NCBI GenBank assembly: GCA_022559845.1
Contig: CM040121.1
Span: 514,332,566 to 514,396,565, forward strand
Length of the DNA: 64,000 nucleotides
Origin: Amorphophallus konjac
Taxonomy: Eukaryota > Streptophyta > Magnoliopsida > Alismatales > Araceae
Direction: 5' to 3'
Part shown: positions 21,841 to 33,027 of the stretch, one piece after another
Layout of the letters: each line of letters opens with the position of its first letter
Position numbering within the stretch: the stretch's first letter is position 1
Position numbers and translations under genes: made by a program
Notes under the pieces: model-generated
Databases searched by the model: none
What the model was told of the DNA's origin: nothing
Seen by the model: only the letters and a program-made list of their open reading frames with translations

Positions 21841-23662
21841 TCATAACATATCAAGAGAACTAACAAGACCCATCTTAATCACATGACTATAAAAGGTGCT
21901 AGCAGGTAGTCCCTTAGTGAGTGGGTCAGCAATCATAAGATATGTCCCAATATGTTCTATAGACACTTCATGATTCTCCACTCTATCTCTAAGAGCAAAA
22001 TACTTAATATCCAAGGCTCTACCACCCTTAGATGCCTTATTATTCTTAGAGAAGAAGACTGCAGCGGAATTGTCATAGTAAATCTTGATAGATCTTGAGA
22101 TGAAATCAATAAATGGTAGACATGTGAGCAAGTTCCGCAACTGAATGGCCTGTCCACTAGCCTCAAAACAAGCAATGAACTTAGCTGCCATAGTGGAAGT
22201 CACTGTAATACTCTGTTTCTCACTGCACCAAGTAATGGCTCCCCCTGCCAAGAGGAAGATATAGCCTGTAATAGACTTCCTCGTGTCAAGGTAACTACCA
22301 AAATCAGCATCAGAATATACAATGACCTCCAACTGATTTGACCTCCTGTAAGTGAGCATATAATCCATAGTCCCTTTCAAATAGTGCATGACTTTCTTGA
22401 CAACCTTCCAATGATCCAAACCTGGGTTGCTTTGGTACCTGCTAAGCATACCCACAACAAAAGTAATATCTGGACGTGTACAAGTCTGAAGGTACATCAG
22501 GCTCCCAACTGCTGAAGCATAAGGAATGAGCTCCATCTGCTTCCTTTCTAAGTCATTCTTAGGACACTACAAATCACTGAATTTATCTCCTTTCACAATG
22601 GGTACTTTATCGGGTGCACAAAATTGCATGTTGAACCTTTCCAAGATCTTTGAGATGTAAGCTTTCTGAGAAAGACCAAGTGTACCTGAAGGTCTATCTC
22701 TGGTGATCTCAATGCCTAAGACATAGCAGGCATCACCCATATCCTTCATCTCAAAGTTCTTAGAAAGAAAAGCCTTAGTTTCATGCAACAAACCAAGATC
22801 ACTACTGGCAAGCAAGATGTCATCCACATACAAAAGCAAGATAATGAATTTACTCCCACTGACCTTTAGGTATAAACATTCATCAATGATATTTTTCTTA
22901 AACCCAAAGGATAAAATGATTTCACTAAACTTTATGAACCATTGACGGGAGGCTTGCTTAAGTCCATAAATTGATTTCTTTTATTTGCATATCAAGTGTT
23001 CTTTCCCCTTAGCATGAAACCCATGAGGTTGCTCCATATACACTTCTTTATCTAGGTCCCCATTGAGAAATGCCGTTTTCACATCCATTTGGTGTAAAAT
23101 CAAAATGAGCTACTAAGGCCATGACTAACCTGAATGAGAGCTTCTTAGAAACTGGAGAAAAGGTCTCATCATAGTCAATGCCCTCCCTCTGAGTGAAACC
23201 TTTAGCCACCAATCTGGCCTTATGTCTCTCAAATTTACCTTTAGAGTCCACTTTAGTTTTGAATACCCATTTGCATCCAATAAGTTTGGACCCTTTAGGC
23301 AAGTCAACGAGATCCCAGACTTGATTTTTAGCCATTGAGTCAAGCTCTTCCTTCATTGCTTCAAACCAATATGTGGACTTTTCACTTTTCATGACTTGTG
23401 AAAATGTCACTGGATCATCAATGTCACCTCTGTCTACATTATCCTCCTGTAGGTATACCAAAAACTCATCAGATATGGCAGGTCTCCTAACTCTCTCAGA
23501 TCTGCGTAGTGCTGGCCCCTGATCCACCTGAGGAGGTGGTTGGTCAACAATTACAGCATCTTCTGGCTCTGGAGCCACTTGAGGTGGACCAACTACAACT
23601 TCTTGTTCCCTCTGGATATCATTCTGAGGAATGAATATGGGAACAAAGTTGTCAGTTGTCAC
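21841..23662 (-). pseudogene. Copia-A reverse transcriptase and RNase H, broken
   Basis: Reading down the minus strand, 23662-23048 carries a proline-rich linker with RRSERVRRP, then the RT start ([27 protein letters not shown] in part, DYDETFSPV). A shift near 23090 and stops around 22985 follow. 22839-22567 has the catalytic box LLYVDDILLAS and YVLGIEI. 22536-21841 has the RNase H part (YASAVGSLMYLQTCTRPDI, YSDADFGSYLDTRKSITGY, ADPLTKGLP). The RNase H motif MAAKFIACFEA replaces the usual AE(Y/F)-type residues. The enzyme would copy element RNA inside virus-like particles; this copy is inactive. Confidence 0.92.
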
Positions 23663-23790
23663 GGGTATTTTAACCTGATCCTGTAACTCCTCAAAAGAAA
23701 ACTCTCGAGAAGGTCCATTCCCACTGACTCCGCCATCCCCTAATACTCACCACCCCTATCAGATCTGACTATCTTAATAGATTTTCCTGA

Positions 23791-24575
23791 TTATTTCTCT
23801 ACCTCATTCTTAAAATCTTTAAAGGCATTGAAAACATCTGCCTTTTCAAGAAGTAGATAGAGATACATATATCTAGAGTAGTCATCAATGAATGTGGCAA
23901 AGTATCGCTCATCAGTAAGACAGGGTGAAAAGGGACCACAGATATCAGTGTGAATTATTTCTAGAAGTTCAGAATTTCTAGTGGCATCTTTATTAGGCGT
24001 GTGTGTTTGGTTTCCCTTTATGCAATCAACATAAGTCTCAAAGTCAGTGAAATCTAGAGTGTGCAACACTCCTTCTCCCACTAACCTCTTAAGCCTCTTA
24101 ATGGAGATATGCCCTAATCTCCTATGCCACAACATAGATGAATTTTCATTAACTTTACCACGCTTGTTGCCAATAGAAACTGAAGTATGCAGGGTACTAA
24201 AGGATTGTTCAGTCACATTACTAAGACACAATTTATATACACCATCAGATATAGAACCAGTACCAATAATAATAGAATCCTTCATTAGTTCAACTATAGA
24301 GTTTCCAAAACTAACATGAAAACCTTCTGAAGTAAGTTTTGATACTGAAATCAAATTTCTACTAAAAGAAGGTACATAAAAAATATCTTTCAAATCTAGA
24401 ACATATCTAGAACTCAAAAAGATCCTATAAGTTCCAATAGCCTTCACTTGTGAGCGCGTCCTATTTCCTGAAAAGATGTATTGCTCACCCTTATTGATAG
24501 GCTTTTGGAATAGGAATCCCTGCATAGAAATGGCAACATGCACAGTAGAACCTGAGTCAATCCATCATGTATCAT
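23791..24575 (-). pseudogene. Copia-A protease end and integrase, C-terminally truncated
   Basis: The protease region shows WIDSGST near 24560, preceded by a stop where Trp is expected. The segment 24543-23791 continues through YVLDLKDIFYVPSFSRNLISVSKL (split motif) to the integrase zinc finger (LWHRRLGHIS, C...C with a CxxC partner altered to CIKGNQ) and the first catalytic Asp (HTDICGPF, FIDDYSRYMY). It breaks off soon after the second region. The catalytic Glu region is gone, so integration activity is lost. Confidence 0.9.
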
Positions 24576-24639
24576 TTGGAACATTTACTAAATGAGACTC
24601 ATAGCAAACATAAGATGAGAGATTACCTTTCTTTTCAAA

Positions 24640-25410
24640 CCATCCCTTGAATTTCAAGCACTCTTTCTTAATGTGTCCAGGTTCATGACAGAAGAAGCAT
24701 TTCTTTTCATTTTCTTTTTCTTTGCCTTTGTCCTTTTCTTTCTTATTGTGCTTCTTCTTGCCCTTCTTCTGAATATTTTTGTGCTTTCCTGAACTTCCAC
24801 TTCCTTTATGAGAGGAGAAGTTAGCAACTTAATTTCTCTCCCCTCTCAACCTCTCCTCCTCCTGAACACACATGGTCATTAATTCATTTGGTGACCATTT
24901 AGCCTGATGTGTGTTGTATGAGATCTTAAAGGTCTCATACTCATTTGGAAGAGAGTTGAGAATAAAGTGGACAAGGAATGTATCTGAAATGGTAACTTCC
25001 ATTGCATTAAGCTGAAATGCAATATCTCTCATCATCATAATGTGTTCTCTAATGCTACCACTGCCGGTGTATTTTATTGAGGAAAGTTTAGTCATTAAGG
25101 TGCTAGCCTTTGCTTTATCAGAATTGATGAACTGTTCCTTAATAGTCTTTAAAAATTCACTAGCTGTGGCCTGCTCAGGGATAGATCCCTTAATGTTTTG
25201 ACCTACATGTCCTTGTAAGAACAATAGGCACAAACGGTTGGATCTTTTCCATTTCTTAAAATGAGTCTTCTGTTCCTGTGTACTTTCTGCTGTAAGTGGA
25301 GCTGGCTTTTCTTCACGCAAAGATAAATCTAAATCTATGCACCCTAAAGCAAATAGTACAATTTATTTCCATTCAGTGAAATTAGTGCCATTCAGATAAG
25401 GGACAGTTCC
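24640..25410 (-). pseudogene. Copia-A gag with zinc knuckle
   Basis: The minus strand from about 25410 encodes VPYLNGTNFTEWK, then a stop, then the UBN2-type gag core (HFKKWKRSNRLCLLFL, LKTIKEQFINSDKAKASTLM split by sequence, HFILNSLPNEYETFK). It has a stop at 24829 followed by a Lys-rich basic stretch and the knuckle CFFCHEPGHIKKEC near 24690-24650. Gag packages RNA in the particle. Two stops make this copy non-functional. Confidence 0.88.
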
Positions 25411-25622
25411 AGTGAAGGGTGCAAACAAAGGAGAAGCACCTGAAGATAAACAAATACTCACATATATCAAAATATGAAATGGCAGCAAATAATGAGACAT
25501 ATAAATGAATGCTAAGTAATTCTAACAACTGAAATAAATTACTTTAGCATGCTAATGGACAAACTCCCCACAAAATAACTTAAGTGATAGAACTAAGACT
25601 TATATACACTTTGATGTTAAGA

Positions 25623-25973
25623 GAGAGTACCTTTGGGTACAAAACTCTCAAGAGTCGTCATGCACATAAATTTTATTCTATCATGTTCGTGACATGAAAA
25701 TAGAACACTCCTTTGGGAGTTAAATTCTATATTCAAATCAGGAACACAAAGTTTGATATCATTTTAATTCCTTAATAAGAATACTTTATTATTCTCCATG
25801 CATAAGGCCACTTTGGTGGTCAACTTACACACTTTGAATGCTAAAATATCCTCCCCTCAATTAAAAATGATAACAAACAAAACATAATGTTCATGAATGA
25901 CACTATTTATAACTTAAGAGTGTAAAATTTTATCATTCCTCGTAGTTAGTGCCACTTTGGTGGTCTATCTAAC
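25623..25973 (-). other. Copia-A leader: four two-part hairpins with a constant tetraloop
   Basis: On the + strand, four sites have the same plan: outer stem, inner stem, TTTG loop, inner stem, short bulge, outer stem. They are 25623-25649 (outer GAGAGT/ACTCTC, inner ACC/GGT extended as GTACC/GGTAC), 25700-25730 (ATAGAA/TTCTAT, inner ACTCC/GGAGT), 25803-25827 (TAAG/CTTA, inner CCAC/GTGG) and 25945-25973 (GTTAG/CTAAC, inner CCAC/GTGG). Stem sequences differ while pairing is kept. They lie 210-560 nt upstream of gag in the transcribed leader. Confidence 0.75.
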
Positions 25974-26759
25974 CACTTAAAAATCAAAAATTTCACACAA
26001 AATTGCATAATAGCATCAAATAACACTTAATATGAGTAAAAAGGACATAAACACAATAATCATGGCAATCTGAAATGGAGATATTAATACATGAATAATT
26101 ACTGAAGAGAGGTCAAAAATATCACAAAAATATATCCTAAGATTACTGCAATAATTATTAGTTCATTAACAAATCTTAATCATGCCAAAACTAAATTAAA
26201 AAGGGGCTAAAAATACAAGTTTCAGTATGTTGTTGCATAAATATCCCTTTCTGTTTGCAGAAATAACCACTGAATTGCAAACATACCGACAGAAATTGCT
26301 TCTGTATCCAAACTGTTTACAAAATTGACCTATATCCTTTAAAAAATATTAATGGGCTCAAAATGTATCCAGAATGAATGGGCCCAAGATCCAGAACTTA
26401 ATGGATCCTATAGAAAACCCATTAACAGAATTTAAAGAATAAGGTTATAATTAAATGAATCTTAATAAACAGTTTTATACTTAAAGGATACACTTAAGCA
26501 ATAAAGGATATGGATATTTAAAAGGAATGGATTTTAATCGGATTCGGATACGTAAACGGATCCGGATTTGGGTTCCAAATAAGATCTGTTTGGATCTCAG
26601 ACCCAAAATCCGAAACCAGAACCACTAAACAACTTAAACCCGGATCCAAATATATACACAATCCAAACTCAAACTTCAACCCAAATGCCTTAATGGGAGG
26701 CTCAAAATTGGATCCACAACCTTATTGGATCTTTATTTTGAGTTAAAGAACTTAAATAT

Positions 26760-27180
26760 TAATTTAATGGGGTAAAAGGGTCAAAGACCCTTCATCTTCT
26801 CCACCCCTTGCGAGACCCCCCATCTCCCAAACCCTAAGAGCTGAACCGTCGCCGCCGCCATGGGAGAGGGGAAGAGGGGGAGAGCCCGGCCTCCGTAGGA
26901 GTCCTGCCGGCCGGAGACGGCGCCGTCGGCGTCGTTCGGCGGGGTCGGGAGGCACGCGCTCGCGGCGCTGGCGCGGTGCCGCACGTCGGTTGCGGCGGGG
27001 AGCACCGGCGCAGGCGCATGTGGCCGCCGCGGCGGGTTCCTGCTGCAGGGGGCAGCCGGGGGGGAGGTCCGTCGGTGACCGCCGGGCCTCCCGGTGGCTG
27101 AAGACGCCGGAGGCGTTGTCCCGGGAGATGGTCACCGTCGGGTCCCCTTTCAAACTGAAAACCCTTTTTTTATTATAAAC
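26760..27180 (-). other. GC-rich block in the copia-A leader
   Basis: An abrupt GC-rich island occurs within an AT-rich leader. The minus strand holds an open frame of about 129 codons rich in Arg and Pro, but the other frames are open too, and nothing resembles a known domain. It could be part of the ancestral leader or a captured host 5' exon. I do not call it a gene. Confidence 0.45.
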
Positions 27181-27450
27181 TGAGGATGATCCCTATGTAC
27201 GTGACGGCGCACGGTGGTACGCCTGCGTAGGGAAGCCCCACTCGCCATCATCGCCCATGGCCGCTTCCGGTCGTTGTATCCTCCGCGACGGTGGTCGCTA
27301 ACCAACGGCCAGAGAAAACTAAAAGAAAATATACTGTATGTTCTTCTACTCCATACGACGTGATAACCGGAAGAACCAAAGTCCAAAAGAAATCGTTCCG
27401 AGAACGATGAGAGGAGTCCGAGAGATCAGAACTCGGGCTCTGATACCACA

Positions 27451-27809
27451 TGTTGGGATGTGTACCTGAAGCGGAAGCCATCCCACCGAGAAGGAAGACG
27501 ACGAGGAAGACGATCCACGCTCACGAACACTAGGAAGGGAGTGACGTAACCCACGTTCTCCCTCTGGTTTCCTCTCTCTATCTCACGTACTATATGTGTG
27601 TATGTAACCTAATGGGGAGTTGCACACTAATGTAGAGAGGAGGGACCAATCCCAATTGGGCTTAAGCAGGATCCCACCCATAACAGGATCCTAATGAGCA
27701 CTGAATGGGTTCAACCCATTAACATATTCCTTTAACTGGACTCAATGGTGTGTTTAAGTGTATGTGCCCCAATGACAAGTGGACCAGAATATTAGGATTA
27801 AACCCAACA
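27451..27809 (-). repeat. Copia-A 5' LTR with primer binding site at 27438-27449
   Basis: Nearly identical to 21012-21364, with a 5-6 bp insertion (around 27625) and scattered changes. Directly inside it the minus strand reads TGGTATCAGAGC, the initiator-Met tRNA PBS, which sets the element's direction. Confidence 0.95.
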
Positions 27810-27974
27810 TTGACTAGTCATTATTGAGGATATGCCTAAGCAATACGTTCATCATCTCAACAATAAAGATACTTCAGCTGAAACCAGGGATCAATAAATG
27901 AACAATAAATAAACAAATAGAATATGGAAGAAATAGTGGTATTATAACACCGTGAGAGTTACATTTCTATGACA

Positions 27975-28725
27975 TTTTCATTTGACATCTGAAGAGGCAA
28001 GATCTCACACCCAACGTTGAGCCATCCGATCTAGGGCGATCATAAGATGCGACCACTCCAACTAAGAATTCTACAGAGAGGGAAGAAGACGATCAGGGGG
28101 CCTAGGGTTAGAACCCCGGGCAAAACCCTCCGATGCTTAAGTCAGTAAATAGTAGAAGCGATGTGCGAAGGAGGGAGGAGCAGGAGAGAAGAGGGGCACG
28201 AGATCGCTCTCCACCAGTTGAAGTGACTGAGAGTGGGTTTACCTTTCCGGAGGGATTCCTTGGGTTTATATAGTGGTGGGCTTCCTCGCCTAGGTGGGAG
28301 AGGGATGGGGCCGGGAGGACGCTGCATCCCGGCGAGGGTCTCTTTCTGGTCAAGGACTCTCCCCTTCTCCTTATCTTCATTCCCAGATATTAGCATAATC
28401 TCCGCTTGGATAGGCGCTAGCAGCGAGGACTCCGCCCTAGCCTATTACGGAGCCCTGAGGCTGAGCTAACTCATAAAGGATAAGTAGGGGCGCCCCTTCT
28501 CTCCAGCCGGGGACATCCGTCCGACCTTGGGATCACTCGGTAGAAGGGGGGCCGATCGATCGGGCACAGAGCTAAAGCTCGGCGGGCGACACAGGCCCTG
28601 GACATATGAGGCCTCGGGGTAAGTGGGCCCGGCAGGGGCTGTCACTTATTGGGCCAGGTAAGTCTATCTTGATGGGCCATTTGGGCTACACATCTAGTGG
28701 GTCGCGAATCTCTCCCTCTCCAACA
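27975..28725 (-). repeat. Probable solo LTR or promoter-bearing repeat
   Basis: On the minus strand the block begins TGTTGGAGAGGG at 28725. It is GC-rich and contains a TATA box (CTATATAAACCC, 28261-28272) followed by an untranslated-leader-like purine and CCGGG-rich stretch. This is the layout of a gypsy-type LTR (U3, TATA, R, U5). No internal region follows, and the 3' edge and target duplication could not be placed. The overlapping small ORFs are not convincing. The mosaic resumes at about 28730. Confidence 0.5.
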
Positions 28726-28854
28726 TCCTCTAATTTTCCATGTGCATAACCAATGTCAGGTTAGTATGAATTATTCCTACAATTTCTTTTGGCCCATCTG
28801 GAGTCATACTCGATTGTTAATGTTCTTGTTTTCAAATAATCTTAAACTTTTCAG

Positions 28855-29427
28855 ATAACCAAATTAATATGAGATACTGTGCCGATGATGTCCCCAAACG
28901 AACATATTTGCCTCCCGCTCTCAGTGAACTGGGATCTATTTCCACATCAGCCAGCAACCTCTAACAAAATTTCTAAGAAAATATTCTAGCAGGGTAAGAA
29001 ATTTTTATGCATGTGTCCTCTATGTGCATTCCTGTTAGTGTTTCTTTTGGTGATGTGTCTGCTACTGACTTATGTTTTATTACAGCTCGACATGTACATC
29101 AAATTGCTTCAATCTGCGGCCCAGTCTCTCTCTAGATCAGGAGGGGTCTAATTACTTGTATGGAATTGAAGTTTGTAGTGAAGTAATTGTTGGAACCGGC
29201 GCTGACATTGGTGATTTGCTGATGTTTGAATGCTTGTGTACTCGAGCAGCATTGTTCCTTAAGGTTCACAATAACCTTCTTTCCTAAAGTTTAACAATTT
29301 CAAGTTTATATGGATATATTGGATTTAAGTTCTATTTTTCAGAGAAAGTGGAAAAATGATGTCCACATGGCTATAAGAGATTGTCACAGAGCTAGAAGCA
29401 TAGATGCTATTCCATCTATCACATGAA
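28855..29427 (+). pseudogene. WD40-TPR (ASG2/DCAF-like) gene fragment
   Basis: Three exon-like pieces in the + strand keep splice signals: 28855 to about 28965 (DDVPKRTYLPPALSELG after TTTTCAG), about 29084-29262 (YIKLLQSAAQSLSRSGG, then after a frameshift YGIEVCSEVIVGTGADIGD, ECLCTRAALFLK) and 29341-29427 (RKWKNDVHMAIRDCHRARSIDA). The last two resemble the TPR part of plant WD40-TPR substrate receptors (ALTERED SEED GERMINATION 2 type). Stops and a frameshift make it a pseudogene. The assignment rests on remembered motif similarity and is moderate; another TPR protein is possible. Confidence 0.5.
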
Positions 29428-31382
29428 ATCACCTAAAACATTTATCACAGATGTAATGCCCTTTCATAGCTGTAATATGATACTATTCCACCTAGAATGG
29501 AGTGAGATATATGTGCAGGGATGTCCTTAGCCGTCCCAGCCTCACTCGGATCATGCATGTCACTGTAGAGGTCAATAATAATTCGGAAATCCATAGGTCA
29601 TATTAAAATAGATGACCCTTCAGCTACTGTAGCTTTATCCAGTCTGCTCCTTGATATGACCTGCATGGCTAGCGTCATTATTAACTAACGCAGAGTGACA
29701 TCAAATATAGAATCTCCACGAAGATAATTTAAATTAATTATTCAAGTTAAGAAACCAAACGCATGCACTAGCTTCTGAATCATCTTCTTAAAAAGTCTTG
29801 TTTATTCCAAATTTGCTTACATGTTCAATTGTTTATGCCGTCGGTCTTTGATTTTGGGAAGTGCTTGGATTCTCTAGCAAAGGGCACCGACTTTCCTGTG
29901 GTGACACCAGATGGTATGTAAGTTGAAATGATCTTCAGTAGGGAAACTATAATGATGTGTATGATAACAGTTCACTTCTTTATTATCAACAAAACAACAA
30001 ATTCCATCTTCAGGTCCATTTACTTGAAATAAATGGGAAGCTTGACTCAGTGTACTTTCATGTCCACACCTTCTTGCTGAATGCAGGAAATTGTAGGATT
30101 AGGTTAGTGTATGGTTTCCTTAACAGAAGTGACAAGGTTATCCTTAGAATTAAGAAGATCAATGTGCTGGTGCCATTTGCCACTGGAAAAGAAAGTAAGC
30201 TACACGATTTTACAGTATAGAAATTCAAGAGTGCTTAATACTATATACATTTGGTATGTGCCATCTCTGGCTTTCTATATTCTATTTGATGCTTGATAGA
30301 CACCAAAACGAAGGTGAGTTTTATTGAAGAAAAGAAGTTTATTTCACTTTTGCAGAACCTTAGGGATGTCATTTCCTTGTTATTGCTCATAGGCAAGTGT
30401 AGACTACCATTCATTGTCAACTCTTTTAGGAAAAGTGTTTGACATCCAACCATTAAGGCTGAGTATGATGCCATAACTTTGGCATCCAACTCTTACACTT
30501 GGTGAAGAAGCTCCTAAGTGAAATGGATTATTGACAGGTAACAGGTATCCTCACTTAAGTCAGCATATGTCTGATATTATGGATATTTCTATATTCAGTG
30601 GAGCATAGGTGGTCAACTCTAGGATTCCAGACATCTGGCTTGCCATTTCATAGGCATGTTTGAATGACATTAACTTTTTTTGGGTTGGTTCAGAAGTTGA
30701 GGCTCAAATTGTATTTAGCTGCATTGTTTTCAAGAGCTATTGTTTCCACCATTTTGTTCCTTTTGGCCATGAAAAGAAAAGGACATTGTTCCAGAAGGTC
30801 AACAACAATCTTTTGAATGAGAGGAAATACATCCCATTAGTGAACTACTATGCAATTTTGCTTCTAAGATAGTCTACCTTGGCCAAATTCACTTCATGTT
30901 TTCAAGTTTGAGGTCCATTTGGTGCCCTGTTCAGGCAAATTCTGTCATCTACTAATTGTTGCATGTGGGAGTGGTTGATGGTGGGTGCTAACATTGAGTT
31001 GTTAACCCTTCACATCTAAGTATCTTGTTTTGATAAAATGGTAGAAGATTAATTTGGAAAAGATGATTCCTTGGACAAAAAACCTAATTAGCTTTAGACT
31101 TGTGAGTTTTTAGGTGTTTAGTGACACTAATCCTAGAGCAACTAAACTTCATGGATCACATTAGAAGCTTCTATATAATTTATAGTATATATTTTGTATC
31201 CTGGTCTATTAATGTTTCGTATTCCTGAAATGAATTATGATAATCATGGTCTAGTAGTTCAGATTCTATATGATTGATTTGTCCCCGTTGTTTCTAACTT
31301 CCACCTGGTTGAGCTCCTTTCAAATTGCCATTAGACTATCAAAGAATATATTTCTGAGGGAGTGTTTTTTGTGATCTTTCAG
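29428..31382 (+). other. Unidentified part of the gene-fragment mosaic
   Basis: Mostly AT-rich, intron-like sequence. 29957-30220 has an open stretch with VHLLEINGKLDSVYFHVHTF and VILRIKKINVLVPFATGKE, and 29840-29920 encodes FGKCLDSLAKGTDFPVVTPDG. Both look protein-derived, but I cannot name a family. 30340-30490 may be another degraded exon. No complete gene is present. Confidence 0.4.
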
Positions 31383-32632
31383 GGTCTAACTGTACTACTC
31401 CAATCCGCAATCAGAGGTGTCGAGAAACATGGACTTCTTGGAGCTATATCAGGTGAAAATCAAAAGCAGATCAATATTAGTAAAAACATATGTAAATGTT
31501 GATCCATCTCTCTGGGTCTATCTTTGTTCTTTCAGGAATAGTCTTAGGAACTGCTGGACTTGTGGTAAGGCCAATGGCTAGCATTTTTGAAACCACTGGG
31601 AAAGCAGCACAAAGTATCATGAAACGAAGTAGCCCTCACTAATCTAGCTGCTTCTGCCTGCCAAGACCTCTAGCAAGAGACTTGCCCCTGTCACCATACT
31701 CCTGGGAGGAAGCCATTGGAGTATCAATCCTTCTGGAAGTTGATAACTCCAGGCTCAAGGATGAAATATTTGTCAAGTGCAAAGCACTGAAACAGGACGT
31801 GAAATATGTTGTCATGACTGAGAGATTAGTCACAATCATTTCTTGTCCTCATTTGGTGGGCTTGGGTAAACCAGGTTTCATTGGCATTGCTGATCTCACA
31901 TGGGTGATAGAAACGGAAATGTGTATAGATAGTATCATTCATATTGACGGGGAACTGGCCGTGGTAAACATTGTTGGGAGTAAGGCAGAGACCCTATCAA
32001 GACAAAGGAGAGGTGGCAAGGTAAGGATGTTGAACCCTCCAGCATCCGTACCTCTTTCCCAAACCAATGTGGAAGTACCTGACGAGGAAAAAACTGAGGA
32101 TGTACTACAGACCTTGTGGTCTATGATGGAACAAGGGAATACACATAAGTGGAATGTACAAATCCTACATAGGAGTTGTAGATGTGAGATGAATCTTTTT
32201 GGTGCCCCAAGAGGTATTGTCCCTGCCACGTCGGAGGGCGGCTAGGGTTTTATCTTTGTAAAAGGGCCCTCTTGGGTTAAGAGGTGAAGACCTTCTTTAT
32301 AAGTACTCGGTTGCTTTCTCAACATCCGATGTGGGATTAATCCTGTGACCCTAGGTCCACTACACAAGCCCCCCCTTGAGAAGGCAAGCGAGTGCGAGCT
32401 CAGGGTTCCCACCGACGGCGCCACTTTGTAGATGCGAGATGAACCTTTTTGGTGCCCCCAAGAGGTATTGTCCCCGCCACGCCGGAGGGCGGCTAGGGTT
32501 TTGTCCTTGTAAAAGGGCCCTTTTGGGTTAAGAGGTGAAGACCTTCTTTATAAACACTCGATTGCTTTCTCAACATCCGATGTGGGATTAATTATGTGAC
32601 CCTAGGTCCACTACAGGAGTAATCTTAGATAA
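31383..32632 (+). pseudogene. VPS13: VPS13 C-terminal fragment, interrupted by a TRIM
   Basis: Exons 31383-31452 (LLQSAIRGVEKHGLLGAISG) and 31536 onward (GTAGLVVRPMASIFETTGKAAQSI) match the C-terminal region of plant VPS13 lipid-transfer proteins. Then comes a TAA at 31640 where the family has Gln, followed in the same frame by LPRPLARDLPLSPYSWEEAIGVS, ITERLV-like TERLVTIISC, GKPGFIGIADLTWVIETE and LLHRS-like ILHRS at 32176. The reading frame continues beyond the TRIM at 32621 to a natural-looking TAA at 32630-32632. VPS13 bridges membranes and moves lipids. Only this tail is present, in the same orientation as the other fragments. The exon ends retain GT/AG signals. Confidence 0.88.
32177..32615 (-). 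mobile_element. TRIM: miniature LTR retrotransposon, 439 bp
   Basis: Two near-identical repeats, 32177-32364 and 32427-32615 (188 and 189 bp, TGTAGATG..CTACA), flank only 62 bp. GGAGT is duplicated at 32172-32176 and 32616-32620. On the minus strand the 62 bp are a PBS-like start (TGGCGCCGTCGGTGGGAACC) and a purine tract (CAAGGGGGGGCTTG) almost touching. A minus-strand TATA-like ACTTATAAAG lies in each LTR. It has no coding capacity and must depend on proteins from other elements. The PBS type resembles gypsy elements. It interrupts the VPS13 tail four codons before its stop. Confidence 0.93.
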
Positions 32633-33027
32633 AACTATGTAAGAATTTTGCATATTTCTTTTTTCTTTGTGTAAAGGTGAGTTTTTGACTATATATCCAC
32701 AGTAATACAAACCATTTGGTTGAAAAACTTGGCACCTTCATCTTACTAATCGTCTGATCTATAGGTTGTTGAGTCTCTCCAAGTGATTTTGATGATAACA
32801 AAACCCTGGACTTTGTTTCCATCTCGTGACGTGCCTAAATACTCAAGAGCGAGCATCGTACGCTATAGACACGCCAAAATCGATGATATGTTGAGTAAAT
32901 CTCATGTCACCATGTGACGCCTCAAAGTGCACTTCAATATTGGTTTAATATGAAGTTTTTCTAATTATTTGATAATTTCTCCATATTAATTGTAATTTCT
33001 TTACATTTTTCTTTAAATAATTGAAAT

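Larger units (their letters stand above)
21012..27809 (-). mobile_element. Copia-A: complete Ty1/copia element with TSD TTGAC
   Basis: LTRs of 353 bp (21012-21364) and 359 bp (27451-27809) bound the element. TTGAC stands immediately before (21007-21011) and after (27810-27814). The minus-strand order is PBS, long leader, gag with zinc knuckle, protease, integrase, reverse transcriptase and RNase H. Frames are broken by several stops (for example Trp codons read as TGA in the protease entry), a frameshift in RT near 23090, and a deletion that removes the integrase C-terminal half near 23740-23790. It split the gene-fragment mosaic after that mosaic formed. Confidence 0.95.

Noticed and set aside
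21957..22175. Second minus-strand frame in the RNase H region
   Set aside because: It is an overlapping shadow frame of the copia RNase H reading frame.
26764..27178. Arg/Pro-rich 129-codon open frame as a captured host gene
   Set aside because: Overlapping frames are equally open and no family is recognised; kept only as a GC-rich block.
28108..28469. Small ORFs on both strands
   Set aside because: They lie in a region with LTR-like layout (TATA, GC-rich R/U5) and overlap each other; no domain.
32177..32615. Cassandra-type TRIM carrying 5S rRNA sequence
   Set aside because: The LTRs contain no 5S rRNA box A/C-like segment that I can recognise; the element is a different TRIM family.
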